64,000 nucleotides of DNA from Paracamarosporium sp. OC-R06-R3 (taxonomy: Eukaryota; Ascomycota; Dothideomycetes; Pleosporales; Didymosphaeriaceae), in NCBI GenBank assembly GCA_019828545.1, contig JACVRA010000280.1:1-64000 (forward strand), read 5' to 3'. The position numbers were made by a program, and so were the translations under genes. Under the pieces are notes generated by a model. It had not been told where the DNA came from. It searched no databases and saw nothing but the letters and a program-made list of their open reading frames with translations. Positions 23,579-35,490 of the stretch are shown here, piece by piece. Position 1 is the first letter of the stretch. Every line of letters begins with the position of its first letter.

Positions 23579-24147
23579 CGTTGCGACAGAAAATGCAGGC
23601 GTGCGAACATTTCCGCAATGTGCCACTGTTCCATCTGTTATACTACAACAAAATAGGCGCAAGGTCGAGGGTAAAGATTTGCCCTTGCGAGCACAATGTT
23701 TACCAAGATTCGAGCAATTGCAGGCCACGGACGCCCGGAAGGATAAAGACTCTTCCTCCGACGATAACTTCCCAGACGTAATGCCGATCTTCTCGCGGAG
23801 AAATGCACATCGTGGGACTCCGCGAAGGAGCGAGCGCCCGCGTTGGGACTGAATGCGGGGAAGGACCGTTCGAGGAACCTCGGATTGGTTTTGCCGACGG
23901 CAACATGGTCACGTGGAGCACTAAGCGAGTCAAGCCACCACCGTTTTCCCCAAGCTTTCCCAAGCTCATGACTAACGCAATGCGATTGCGGCTAGCCCTA
24001 CCGCGTGAACGATAGAATGCCGTGTGCGTCGCGGCACATGGTGGGTATGAGTTACTCCAAACGGGTGCCAGATAAGTCTTCAAAACCTGGACCCGATGCA
24101 CCAGCGACTCTACACATGACCAATCTTACGGCTCTCACCATCAGACG
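23579..24147. promoter_or_regulatory. Shared divergent promoter region of two carboxylesterases
   Basis: The 569 bases between the start codons of two oppositely oriented carboxylesterase genes must contain both promoters. I see no specific operator that I can name. Some small frames cross it, but none has a domain. Confidence 0.55.
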
Positions 24148-25942
24148 ATGAGGTTTACGTTGCTGCTGCCATTAGTCGTGGGCATTTCTGCGCTGTCCAT
24201 CTCGGGACATAAGTATAGAATTAACCCAACTGTCACTTTGCGCAACGGAACCTACAAGGGTATTCACTCGGAGCAATACAATCAGGATTTCTTTCTGGGA
24301 ATACCTTTCGCGCAGCCTCCAAACGGTGATTTAAGATTTCGCAGCCCAAAGCCACTGAACTATTCTTGGAAGGGAGAACGCGATGCAACGACATTCTCTC
24401 CTGCGTGTGTTGGCTATGGCGTAAGTAGTCGATCGATGCTCAGTGACCAATAATAACCCATACATGCAGGCATCACAGATGGGATACAACACTTCTGAGG
24501 ACTGCCTTTATCTGAACGTTATACGACCTTCTCGCAGTAGCAAGACGCACCACGGGGGTCTGCCGGTAGCAGTGTGGATCTATGGAGGTGGCTTCGCCCA
24601 GGGGAGCGGCGTCGATCTTCGATACAACCTCTCATTCATTGTGCAGGAATCTGTCAACCTAGGTCAACCAATCCTTGGTGTTACACTCAATTATCGTTTG
24701 AGCGCTTGGGGTTTCCTGCAAGGCGACGAAGTGCGCAGCAGTGGGGATACCAATGTGGGCCTCCGTGACCAGAGGCTCGCCTTGCAATGGATCCAAGAGA
24801 ACATAGCGAATTTCGGAGGTGACCCAAATAAAGTCACGATCTGGGGCCAGTCCGCAGGCGCCGGGTCTGTAGGTCTGCACGTCATGGCCTACAACGGGCG
24901 AGACGACAAGCTCTTCCGGTCAGCAATCATGGAGAGCGGTTCTCCTGTGGCTATCTCCGATCCAGATCGCAAGAGCTATTTTCAAGCGGCATACACAAAT
25001 CTGACAGAGAACGCCGGATGTGGCGACACGTCAGATTCGTTAGAGTGTCTGCGAGCTCTGCCCTTCGAAACGCTTAATGCAGCCATCAACACGACAGCAT
25101 TGAGTAGCATCTGGTTTCCTCAGATCGATAAAGACATCATAGCCCGTCATTCGTCAGACCAATTGAAAGAAGGTGCCTTTGTCCATGTTCCCATCCTCAT
25201 TGGCACAAATTCGGACGAAGGCACATCTTTCTCACCGAAAGGGGTCAATGATTCTCAAATATTCAAGAAAGACATACAAGGTACTCCCTCATTGCCATCG
25301 TTCATTGTCAACGTTGTTAACATCAGCGCAGCCTCTGCCCCGCTAATGAATGCTTCCTTTGCCGACCGCGTACTGGTCGCGTACCCCGATGACCCGGCTC
25401 AAAATGTTCTTGCGAACTTGGGTCCCACATACCGCCCCGGCGCCCCTTACGGCACGCAGTACCGACGAGCAGCAACTTACTACGGTGATGCACAGTTCAT
25501 CGCAAGCCAACGTCTCTCTTGCGAGACTTGGGCAGCAGCCGGACTGACAGCGTACTGTTTCCGCTTCAATGCGATTCCGGCCTGGGCAATGCCTCTTGAT
25601 GGCTCCACGCACTTCGTTGAGGTAGCGTTCGCTATGCTGAATCTACTCGGCGTTGGGTATCCGCCCGTACGCACGCCACCTTTTGAGGGGAAGCCACCAA
25701 GCTATACCAATCTAGCAAGGTTGATGAGTAGCGACTGGATTCGTTTCATTAATTCCGGGAATGTGAATAGCGTAGCGAGAGCTAGAACCTTTGGCGTTCC
25801 GCATTGGCCTAAGTATAGCTTGCACAAGCCGGAGGGGTTTGTCTACGATGCAAATGTGACCAGTCACATAGAGCCGGATACGTATCGCGCAGAAGGTATC
25901 GGTCTCATTAATAGTGGTGTGCTCTCAGTATACAATAGATAG
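24148..25942 (+). CDS. Secreted type-B carboxylesterase (cholinesterase/lipase-like)
   Basis: The ATG at 24148 opens a signal peptide (MRFTLLLPLVVGISALSISG). One intron, 24423-24470 (GTAAGT to ATGCAG), joins the first exon to the main frame. Features in order: FLGIPFAQPPNGDLRFRSP (family N-terminal block), SEDCLYLNVIRPSR, oxyanion loop IYGGGFAQGSG, NYRLSAWGFL, nucleophile elbow WGQSAGAGSVG, acid TNSDEGTSF, histidine STHFVEVAFAML. About 580 residues with many N-glycosylation sequons. It resembles fungal secreted lipases and carboxylesterases. It is not closely similar in its loops to the divergent neighbour, so the pair is not a recent duplicate. Substrate unknown. Confidence 0.9.
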
Positions 25943-28900
25943 ATTTTAGTGCACTAGAGCCATGAATCTAACCCGTTACGTTGGCGGAGTCAGTACACTG
26001 GCTAGCTTAACACACCATAACCTTAGCCCACCCTCTGGGGCTATAGAAAGAGGGAGCAAAGTACTATCATGAGCATTTCTATTCGGATTTCTTTAGTCCA
26101 TAGTAAAATATTCTGGATTTCTGTTCTACGAATATCCACTGGTTGCATGGAGTGTACGGCCGCTGCGCGACTGAAATGGTAGTGGAGCATCTGATACACC
26201 TATATTACTTACATCCTGCTGTTTTCCTTGTTGTGGTTCTTTTATTAGACCTCCAGGCTCTCTTTCTACCTTTTTACGATAATCTGACACGATTTTGGGA
26301 TTTTTCTAGGCTCTATGACTCTCTTGCGCCTGAGCTCGCTCAGCGGTATTAGGCTAGTCTTTTCCTCTGCTCGAGCTGCTTTAACTCTAATTCTCTACAC
26401 ATATTTTTCTTTCCGGTCAACCCCTCTGCTACAAACGGTCACATGCCCTTTAGACTCCATGGGATGACCAGATCACAGCCCAATGGATGATTTCTGATGA
26501 CTGTGTATATAGCCATGCGCAGATGAGATAGCCTAATCTTGAACAGTGAGATGCATCGCTCCATTGACTAGTCCTATTGTGGCGTAGATGAGTTGTGGGG
26601 ACAAACGAAATCTTTTGGCATCTCCCTACACCCCATGTTGCAGCTTGGTGTCTTGGAATACACTAAACTTACGACTTGTATCTGCTAACCACTATATAAG
26701 GTTTTTGAAGGTAGTCTCAACACTACAGAAGATCGACCATGCTGGCAAGGAAGCTGATTATTCCACGTTGTTGGTGATCGGGGCTATGTTCGCTCGGCCG
26801 ATTCACACCTGAATTCTCTCATACTGCAACCCTCAATGGACTCAATTAAGTATAGATTCTGTATATAATAACTCTTTCCTCTCTTAGTGGGCCTTTAGGG
26901 TGCATCCCATTATTTTCCTCTCGTGAAAGCCTTTCCTTCCTGATTAGTGGCACGTCGGTGTGATTGCTATATGGGCTTAGAAATGTTCAACTCCCACGAC
27001 CATCTTGCCAAGGAAATAGTGAGAATTTAGACTTCTCAGACCTCGAGTCCAGGCAAGCGATCAAAGCTACCTGAGTCCAACATCGCATGGTATTAGTGGG
27101 GTCGAGGAACGGCGAGGTGGGAATTTGTGCTAGCGACTTTGCTGCGTTGTGAGAACCACTTCGGTTCTTATAAAGTAAATCACGGTATCTTTATTTAGCA
27201 CTTGACTATATGATCTGGATGCGCCCTGCAGTAGACCCACCCATGATATTGGCAAGGGCATATCCAAGAACGAGCGCCACTTCCTTAACCTAGACATGGA
27301 CAAGTAGCGACTGTGGGAATGCATTGGGAAAAGCAGGATCTTTTAAATAAATTAGATGTGGAAGTTGTCAGTTAAAAGGTGTTACGACCCGAGGTTTGAT
27401 AGAAAGGTATTGTCCCAGTAGTGTTTGTAGAGGCGTTTAGCTGGAAAAAATCCACCAGGCTCAACTTTCCCAACGCAACAACTCTTTCAAATCTCTTTGT
27501 TTAATCTCACTACATCTCAGTCAGCTACAATCCCGTAATTTGTTAAAATTATGAGGCCTGAGGAGAGAACGTGTGACTCAGTCATGCGATATATGCAAGC
27601 GAAGGTAATGCAGCCGCGACGGTAGTGACGTGAGGCCGAAGTAGGAACTCGCTTTTACCACGAGACTCACAACACTAACCTTGGATGTATTTATTGGTTA
27701 TCATACAATCGTGTTAAGCGATATCTGGCAACGAGATCTGTACAGCAGAAGATAGTTGAATCCTCACATGACGTCGGCTTGAATCCTGAACCCATTTTGA
27801 GAGAGGTACAGTGAGCTCCTCGCAAAGACATTGTTATGATCATCTCTGAATTAGATTGCCCAGATACACTCCCGCACGTGTCTTCGTGCCATGTCCAACA
27901 CCGTCTCGACACCACGGGCCAAGTAATATTCCCTTTCCGCTGCTTTGCATGGGAGCCAGGGAGATGGAGGCTTGAGGTTGCCAGTGCATTTGGAATATGG
28001 GAAGCATAATTACGAATGTTATAGGGTGCTGAGTCTCATATTGCAATGCGTTAATTATTGCTACGGTGACCACTATTGATATTGACACCCTCTTATATAG
28101 TCATTTCATTTACAAGGCGCAGCTAGAAAAGTCTAAATCCTATAGGATCGAATATACTGACGACGGCAGCTCATATAACATTCGTGGGGGTACAGAGGAG
28201 ATGGGAAACAAGAGGTTGGCCACGATTAAAAGAGGACGCATATGTTCAATGAGTCTAAGTAATTAATATAGTACGCTATGGAATGCTAGCGATCAATCTG
28301 TGACAGCGGATGGGTTTTCTCATGGAGTTTGATAGATGATTGTTCACCTACAAGGAACTGGCTAGTATTGAATACCTGACGATATATATCGTTGCCTGTG
28401 TGGATTTTGGGGTGAGTGGTGGTAAAGGACTAGCGCAACGCTCCTTTACCGCTCAGTACTCATCTAGCCTATCTTTGCTAAAACGGATAAATTCGCTTGG
28501 CACACAACGTCTATCTGTTCTCTTTATAATAGTATTCGTCGCAACGTAGTCTACACCAAGGATTAGATGTGGTGTGTCAGCACAGCCTACAGTGATTCGA
28601 CGCCGAACTCCGGTCCATCAGCACCCTTGTTTCAGCTTTACTCTGGCGAAGCTTCCTTATAAAAACCTGAATTGGTATTACGGCGGAGAATTATTGTGGC
28701 CGGGTCATCTTACTTTGCCGCATTCGATCCAATGCGGCAGACCCTTACCAAACTATCTCGCACGAGACATTCAATCGCCGACATAATTCGTAGCCGTCAA
28801 GATCAAAGAACCATCCTAGCAAAGCAACGACCTATAAGTGACAACAGCTCTGGACGGACAAAGGGGCTAACATACTAGGCGCTTCCTGATTCGGTAAATG

Positions 28901-29365
28901 TGCCCAGGTGATGGAGCTCGCCCAGGTGCTATTGAGGATGAAGCTCTGTTTGCGGATGGGACTCGAGTGACCAACAGGTCAAGTTCTTCATCCATACCAA
29001 TCACTTATACGAAACGAATATAGTGAATACATCTGTAAAACTGTACGATTGCCAAATACTCTTATTCCTACAGAAGCGATAGAGCCTTTCGGAACGAGTC
29101 AACATCTGCGGCACAACGACAAAAGCAACGATCAACCAGCTTCCAATTCCAGAAAACCAGGCAACAGGTTCAGGATAAAAACACCAACTGACGTTAGCAG
29201 CTTTCAGCCAGCCACCGCACATTGAAAGCACGGGATCAGGAATGAATGCCAAATTTCTCAGGCTATTTTCTGCGTGTACTGTAAGTATATATGGACCGCA
29301 TACTACTATGTGATTGAGGACAACACATTTCCTCTCTTTCAATAACCGTCAAAGACTTACAAATT
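25943..29365. other. Gene-poor AT-rich region
   Basis: Over 3.4 kb without a gene I can support. Many TA-rich stretches and short frames with stops are present, as expected of decayed repeats. One weak retroelement-like trace at 26143-26352 is listed separately. The last few hundred bases are the xylanase promoter. No tRNA or rRNA is recognised. Confidence 0.5.
26143..26352 (+). mobile_element. Possible degraded retrotransposon integrase trace
   Basis: A 69-codon frame reads VEHLIHLYYLHPAV, then ALFLPFYDNLTRFWDFSRLY. The spacing is vaguely similar to the integrase core of Ty3/gypsy elements (disrupted rQFvSxFWxxLtrxLgikrxxStAfHP). None of the catalytic Asp/Glu residues is secure, and the region is T-rich. 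I list it only as a weak lead. Confidence 0.15.
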
Positions 29366-30428
29366 ATGAGACTTCTTACCCTACTTGCTACCCCTCTGCT
29401 CGTCTCAGCCACCTCATTGGTCGCCGAACGAGCAGAAGGTGACTCCCTCCACAAGTTCATCAAGTCTGCGGGAAAGCTATATTTTGGCAACCTCGCCGAG
29501 AAGAGCAAGCTAGAACAGAGCGACTATAGCACCGCACTGAAGAAGGACTTCGGCCAAGTAACATGCGAATACTCCATGAAGTGGAACAACACACAATTCC
29601 ACCGCGATCAGTTCACTTTCGCAGCCTCTGACTACGTCGTCGACTGGGCTGTCAAGAACAATTTCAGCGTCCGGGGGCATGCGTTGCTCTGGTATCGACA
29701 TGTGCCCGACTGGGTTGACCGCATTACGGATAAAAAAGAGCTGCAGAGCGTGATCGAAAAGCATATCTCGACGGTTGTAGGACGCTGGAAGGGCAAGATT
29801 CGCGCATGGGATGTTGTCAATGAGATCTTCGACGATAAAGAAGGTGCCTTCAGGAATGATGTGTTCCACCGAGTTCTGGGTGAAGAGTATGTGGGTATTG
29901 CGTTCCGTGCGGCCCGCAAGGCGGATCCGACTGCGAAGCTTTACATTAACGATTACAACATCGATAATGTTAAATACAAGAAACATGGAGTGCTCCTCTC
30001 CCATGTAAAGAAATGGAAGAACGAAGGAATCCCTATCGATGGAATTGGCTCACAGACGCATCTCAGCGCGGGTAAGGGTATAATTCATCATTATATCATA
30101 TTACTGATCAGTGAATTTTGCAGGCAGCTCCGATCCTGTGCAAGAAGCGCTGAAGCAGCTCGCTTCTTCAGGCACAGAAGTCGCTATCACCGAACTTGAC
30201 GTCAAAGGTGCGAATCCACACGATTACAAGGTCGCAGTGCAGGCCTGCATCAACGTCCCCCAATGTGTGGGTGTAACTGCTTGGGGTATTAGGGACACAG
30301 ATTCCTGGCTATACGAAAAAGGATTCAGGCCAACCATGTTCCACGACGACTTTACACCCAAAGATGCATATTACGCGGTCAGAGACTACCTGAAGTCAGT
30401 AAAGAAAGATCAGGAGTTGGAATCCTAA
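29366..30428 (+). CDS. GH10 endo-1,4-beta-xylanase
   Basis: Hydrolyses xylan in the plant cell wall with a retaining mechanism. The ATG at 29366 opens a signal peptide (MRLLTLLATPLLVSATSLVA). One intron, about 30070-30123, lies within LSAG/SSDPVQ. Catalytic acid/base: Glu153 in WDVVNEIFDD. Nucleophile: Glu in VAITELDVKG. Other family blocks are present: YFGNLA, RGHALLWY, YINDYNID, GIGSQTHL, GVTAWGIRDTDSWL. About 335 residues, a single catalytic domain with no carbohydrate-binding module. Two substrate-site blocks differ from the usual consensus: EYSMKW replaces ENEMKW and HALLWYRHVP replaces HTLVWHSQLP, so its substrate use may differ from classical xylanases. No neighbouring gene suggests an operon-like arrangement. 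Confidence 0.92.
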
Positions 30429-30906
30429 GAGTGGGTCATCTGCGAGGATATACCACTACATGGTGGCCATTGTCTTTCTCCTTTTTTTCTACGTATTCTA
30501 TCTGTAGTAGAGCTGTAGTCTCGAGCTGTAGCGATGGGAGTCACTCTTTATCTTTCCCCAGGTTTAATCGGATTGCTTGTCGGTTATATCATCTAGTCCA
30601 GCGATCGCTAGGTGAGGAGTTTGCTAGAAACATTACAATATCGAGGTGACGGGTCAGATTACCTCTTCTTTTGCAGAAGGTGCATCAATAGTTTACCTAA
30701 GATTTCTGTTCCCGTTACATTCACATTGATTTGACGCTTCCATCCACGTCTTGTTGCCATTCATTACGACGATTATCATACACCTCATACTAGGCAAATT
30801 CTACACTCATCAAATTTCGGGCCTGACACATGAGGCGTGTAGAATAAGATTAATCCACTAGAGTCCGCCAAATTCATTCTTTGGCATTGCTTGTCTAATT
30901 CTAGGA
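30429..30906. other. Intergenic, no gene seen
   Basis: Downstream region of the xylanase. A 72-codon frame at 30431-30649 has no domain and looks accidental. Confidence 0.4.
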
Positions 30907-31440
30907 ATGTTGCCCATGGATCCAGCCGTTGTTGTGGAAGGGTGCGGTAGCTTGTGCCACCATATCATTAAGAAGCTTATTGAAGCTGGGGCTGCCGACA
31001 TTACAGTCTTCAATGTCAGCATAGAGAGGAAAATTTTGCTCGGTGTAAAATATGTGAAAGAATTAATTTCAAAGTCCCTAGAATATCTAAGATGTCCTTA
31101 AAATGGTAAAGCCTCTTGTAGGATTCCACAAAGCATTGCCCTAAGTGCTAGGCCAATTACTTCACAAATATATGAGAACTTTAACATCAAGGAAACACAC
31201 AACTCTTTCGAAACAACCCTTTTAAAGGTATCTTGGAAGTGAGTGTAACTAAAGCTCTCGTTTACACATCTACATCTTCTGTTCTAAAGAGTGATATATC
31301 TGATCTCGGTTTTGCAAGGAGGGTTATACCTTATTTTCAAGAGTCTAAGAATTTTTATTACATTTACACTAGCGCTACAGTAGAGAAACTGGTTTTAGCT
31401 ATTAATAGAAGGAGGGAGCAAGTTACTATACTTATTATAA
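30907..31440 (+). pseudogene. Relic of an NAD(P)-dependent 3-beta-HSD/sterol dehydrogenase-like gene
   Basis: The first frame reads AVVVEGCGSLCHHIIKKLIE, then AGAADITVFNVS, the start of a Rossmann fold in which GCGSLGHH is the usual nucleotide loop. Further along, short pieces in changing frames fit the same family: RPITSQIYENFNIK near 31150-31190, then VTKALVYTSTSSVLKSD near 31240-31290, followed by a segment ending YTSATVEKLVLAINRR near 31365-31405. Stops and frameshifts separate the pieces, and the DNA is AT-rich with many TA dinucleotides. The order matches members of the sterol C-4 decarboxylase/3-beta-HSD family. The rest of the gene is missing. I consider it decayed, possibly by RIP. 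Confidence 0.65.
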
Positions 31441-31479
31441 TAGTTATTTTTAGCTATTCTATAGCCTCAAAACGTTAGC

Positions 31480-32412
31480 TAATGTCATATCCATAGCTAA
31501 GCTTCCGCAGCAAGTGAGACTATTACGAGAATCTAAGACTAACACGAGCAGGGTATGGAACGATGACAGTCTAGTATAAGACGGAGGAGTCCGTCTACCA
31601 CACGATCGATGATGGACCGTGGGTCAGAACGACGGACCCGGTGCCATAGCGGTAGAAACGACGCTTCACCATGATAGGGGTGGCTTTTGGAATGCAACGC
31701 CGCATGTCGAACAGGGTCTCAAGCCATATTCGATCCCTGACAGCGATGTAAAAGTGCAAAATAACACAAAGAACGAGAACAGCACAAACACTCAAGACTA
31801 AGATTGACTTATCACAACTTCAGCCTCCACCACCCAAAGAGTCGAGACACAGCTAAAGGACGAGGCGTAGCAATCTAGCGGGCGAGAAATTGATGAGGGT
31901 AGAGTGTGTGTATATACGAAAATGTAAGCACTGCATCAGCCTGGCCCCTCCACTCGCCTGGGACGGGTGCAGAATCGTCCACGCGCAATCGCTTCTGTGA
32001 CTAATCGCGATTCAGTCAGTTCGATCATGTTGACTAGGAAATGAAAGCTATGGACCTGAAAGGCAGGGTCACACACCGACCCCTAGACAGCAGCATGCAC
32101 TGATATCGAGAATGAGCGAGTGTGAATCACAGTCAAGTTCATGTGAGTTGGAGTCTTGTTCTTGGACGATGGAATCGGGACTTAGTAACTAGTACCCACC
32201 ACGAACAGTAGCCGTTGAACTTTCACACCCAATCTCTTCGCTCCCTTGATCATCAAGGTTTCCCTCCAGATTTCCCACCTGTATGATCGCGCTGTCACAA
32301 AAGAGAACGCGGAGCCTTACAACGCAACCAGATGATAGATCATATTCCGGTATTCAATATGCAGATACGCAGTAGGCAGAGCTAATATCGTTTGCCCTAT
32401 AGATCGTGAGGT
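31480..32412. other. Intergenic, no gene seen
   Basis: Contains the downstream region of the GMC oxidoreductase gene. Small frames of 60-66 codons near 31595-31801 have no domain. No repeat or RNA gene is seen. Confidence 0.4.
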
Positions 32413-34215
32413 TTAAATCTCTCTGAGGATAATAGAAGTAGCTTTCTCGCTCAGCATAAACGTCGATAGACTAGGGACACCTCCAGGCTGGACAGGGAAC
32501 ACCGATGCATCGACAACGCGGAGATTTCAAACGCCTCTAACTTGAAGCCTAGCGTCAAGGACTGCCATAAGATCATCGTCTGCACCTATAGCGCAACTGC
32601 CAGAGGCATGGTGCGAATACGCTTGGGCACGTAGAAACTCTCGCTGACGTTCATCGGTGCAAAGGCCTGAGCCACGAGCGCACGGTCGCGATTCAGTGAA
32701 TAAATTGCCCGTGATATTTTCGAAAGCAGGACGAATGATGTTAATGGCTTCTACTAGAGAGTCAAGATCCTCATCGTTGCCTTTGGAAAAGAAGCCAAGA
32801 TGTATGATCGGGGTATCCTGAGGATTGGCGGACCGGAGAGTGACTTTGCCGTTGATGTTCCTAGGATGGAGTTTCATGGCTCCGCACTCGAATTCGTTGG
32901 GGTAATGCGTTGGCATTCCCGGCCAAAATCCGATGAAAGAATACGATCCACAATAAAAGTGGATGTCACGTCCTGCCAACGCCTTCGATGTTTTGTAAAA
33001 TAAGTCCCAAAAGCCAACTGTCGGTTGGGAGTATGTCCCATGGAGGACGCCTTCATAATTGTCTTGCATTGCCGCACCGACTCCAGGCAGGTGCTTGATC
33101 AACGGAATACCGAATCTTTCTAATTCGGACTGTGGACCAATGCCGCTTAACTTCAATATCTGCGGTGTATTGAACACCCCGCCAGCAATGATGACATCCT
33201 TCCGGGCGTAAGCCCGACCGAGTCGACCTTTACTCGCAGGATCGTACCTAGGATCAGCTTTAAATAAACTCTTGCCCTCGAGAAATTCCACACCGATAGC
33301 CTTTGGAATAGTCTGATTGTGCATTCCCTCTTCGAAGAGTATCTTAGTAACAAGTGTATTGAGCTGAACGGTCAGCGGAAAGCCCCGTGAGTCGTTGAGC
33401 GTGGCCCGGATATATTGGTTAGGGCTGGTTCGAGTTCCGTTCCGAGAATGAGTGTGCACGTTGAAAACTCCCAAAGTCTCGTCTCTATCATCGCCAGCGG
33501 AGTTGATGTCTCTTGTGAGCTGCCGCATGATGGGTATGGCCTTTTCTGGTTCAGCAACGACCGCGTGTGTCAAGGCTTCCGCAACTTTGTGTCCTTGACT
33601 GTGATTGGCGGCCCAGGAGATCGAGTTCTGTGAAATATCTATGTAGCCGCTGTATCCGTGAGTAGGATCACTACCATTAGCTAGGTAATCCACTCTTTCC
33701 AGTCGCTTCAAATAAACTCGCATGGCTTCGGGGCTCCAGCTCACGTCGCCTGTAATGTCGACGATACGCTGCCAATCGGACGCAGCAGGCAGAACAGAGT
33801 ATGCAGCGTTGTGCATCGCACACCCTCCCAGAGTCGCAGCTCGAGGGTAATAGATGCCAAGCCGTTCAGCATTAGGTGGAGGGTCTAATCCGACGTAAAA
33901 TTCACCATCAGTTTGACGCCATGTCGTGAAGTCGTATTGATGATCATATTGAGGTAGGTCTCGGGACACAAAGAAGTCCCATCGTGTCAGAGGATCGTTG
34001 ATTGCAGGAGTATTGTCGTATACCGTCAAGGAGTTAGGATTGTCCCATTGGTCGTCTCCGGCTTCCAGTAGAAGGACTGACTTGCCAGCTCTCGCCAGGT
34101 TTGCTGCGAGTGGCCCACCCCCGGGGCCCGACCCAACGACAATATAATCATAACTCTTATCCTCGACTGTGTCTGCAACAAGGGAGAAGAATAAGGATGG
34201 CCAAATTGTTTTCAT
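32413..34215 (-). pseudogene. GMC oxidoreductase with one in-frame TGA near the C-terminus
   Basis: Glucose-methanol-choline flavoenzyme. The ATG at 34215 leads quickly to the FAD Rossmann motif (DYIVVGSGPGGGPLAANLAR, then LLLEAG). Other blocks: YYPRAATLGGCAMHNA (GMC signature 1 region), GGVFNTPQILKLSGIGP (signature 2) and SHHASGSCAIGADDDLMAVL (active-site His). The frame meets a TGA at 32527-32529 after RLQVRGV. The same frame continues without another stop for 37 codons to a TAA at 32413 and encodes NLRVVDASVFPVQPGGVPSL, then STFMLSEKATSIIL, exactly the conserved end of the family. The TGA is therefore most likely a nonsense mutation; CGA to TGA is a single C-to-T change. Without the tail the second active-site segment is lost. 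There are no introns. About 600 residues if read through. The protein would probably be secreted or membrane-associated at its N-terminus. Confidence 0.85.
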
Positions 34216-35490
34216 TGTCGTGGTCGAGATTCAGCAAGGGCTCGTCATTACGCTACGAGTACTGGTATCTAAAAGATGGGAGGAAGTACTTTGAACCAAT
34301 AACTGTTTATATAGGTTGCTTGAATAACGCACATCAGCGGTTCTTTCTGCCAGCCCGTCGGTCCTCTTTGGGAGATCCGCACCTTCCGGTCGAGCTGCAC
34401 TGTGTCCTATCTCCGAATTGTGGCATCTCATCATTTTCGGGCCCGAGTTGCTTGTACATGCCCAAGTGCCGCCAAGCTCTATTCATTGAAGCGGTATCTT
34501 GGCAAGCTTCATAAGCTCTATTTCAGCGCTGGGCGCTGGGAGCTCATTGATAGGCCGAAGACAGAACATGAAAATGATACCGCCTCAGTGACCACCCCAA
34601 TATTGATAAATTAAGACCTGAGACTCTGATTTCTCACATCCAATCTGTTGCGGAACCTATCTCGTGCAAGCATGCGCGTCCAAGTCTTGTCTCACTGGTG
34701 CCGGCGTTAACTGCCTTTGAGGATCGGCGTTAGCGGGCAAATGCACGGACGATTAACGGCATGGTAACTTGTCTACTATAGACGCAGGTCCAGAACCAGT
34801 GAACAAGCTTCGCGTGTATTGAGCTGGTGCGCATGACGATACGGCACCATGCGTTGCGCGAGGCGCCTAGTGGACTGTGCACTTACGTCCCGGTCCTCCT
34901 TTCTAGGCCGTAATGAGCATCCTACCGGCAATTGTGTAAAATCTCTCTCGCTGTTATTCATTCAAGCTCGCACCTCAAATTGGCAAAGCAGTCTTCAAGG
35001 TATTAGCCGTGGCTTGTAAGAGACCTAACACATGGACGATTAACGAATATAGTGCAGAAAAGAGATGCGTCCCGGAAACCGAGTGGCTTTGTGAAGAACC
35101 TTGATAAAGCTTGCCAACATGGTCCATAAGGAGTTTAATTCGAAGTCGGACAACTAATCGGTGGAATGCAATGACACATGTAAGCAATTTGGAAAGCCAA
35201 GGCCACCCCGAAAGCTCTGATACATGCCGAAGAGATGTTTGTCGATTGTGGTCTACCCGGCGGGGACTACGATAGAACATTAAATTGCCTCACATGATTT
35301 TCAAGCGATTATATTCTACGCTGCAGATAGAAGTTGACTCGTCACTCAAGCGTGAGGCTAGCTGCCGATGGTCAGGTGCAGCATTACGCGGCAGACCATC
35401 TGCCATACGACGTCAATACAAGGATCATAGTAGGAAATCAAATGTTGGACAGCTCATAAGTCTATCTTCTTTTCATATCAGTATATGAAT
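34216..35490. other. Intergenic, no gene seen
   Basis: Region between the GMC gene start and the 3' end of the GFA-domain gene. Several 60-130 codon frames cross it, without domains. No RNA gene is seen. Confidence 0.45.
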
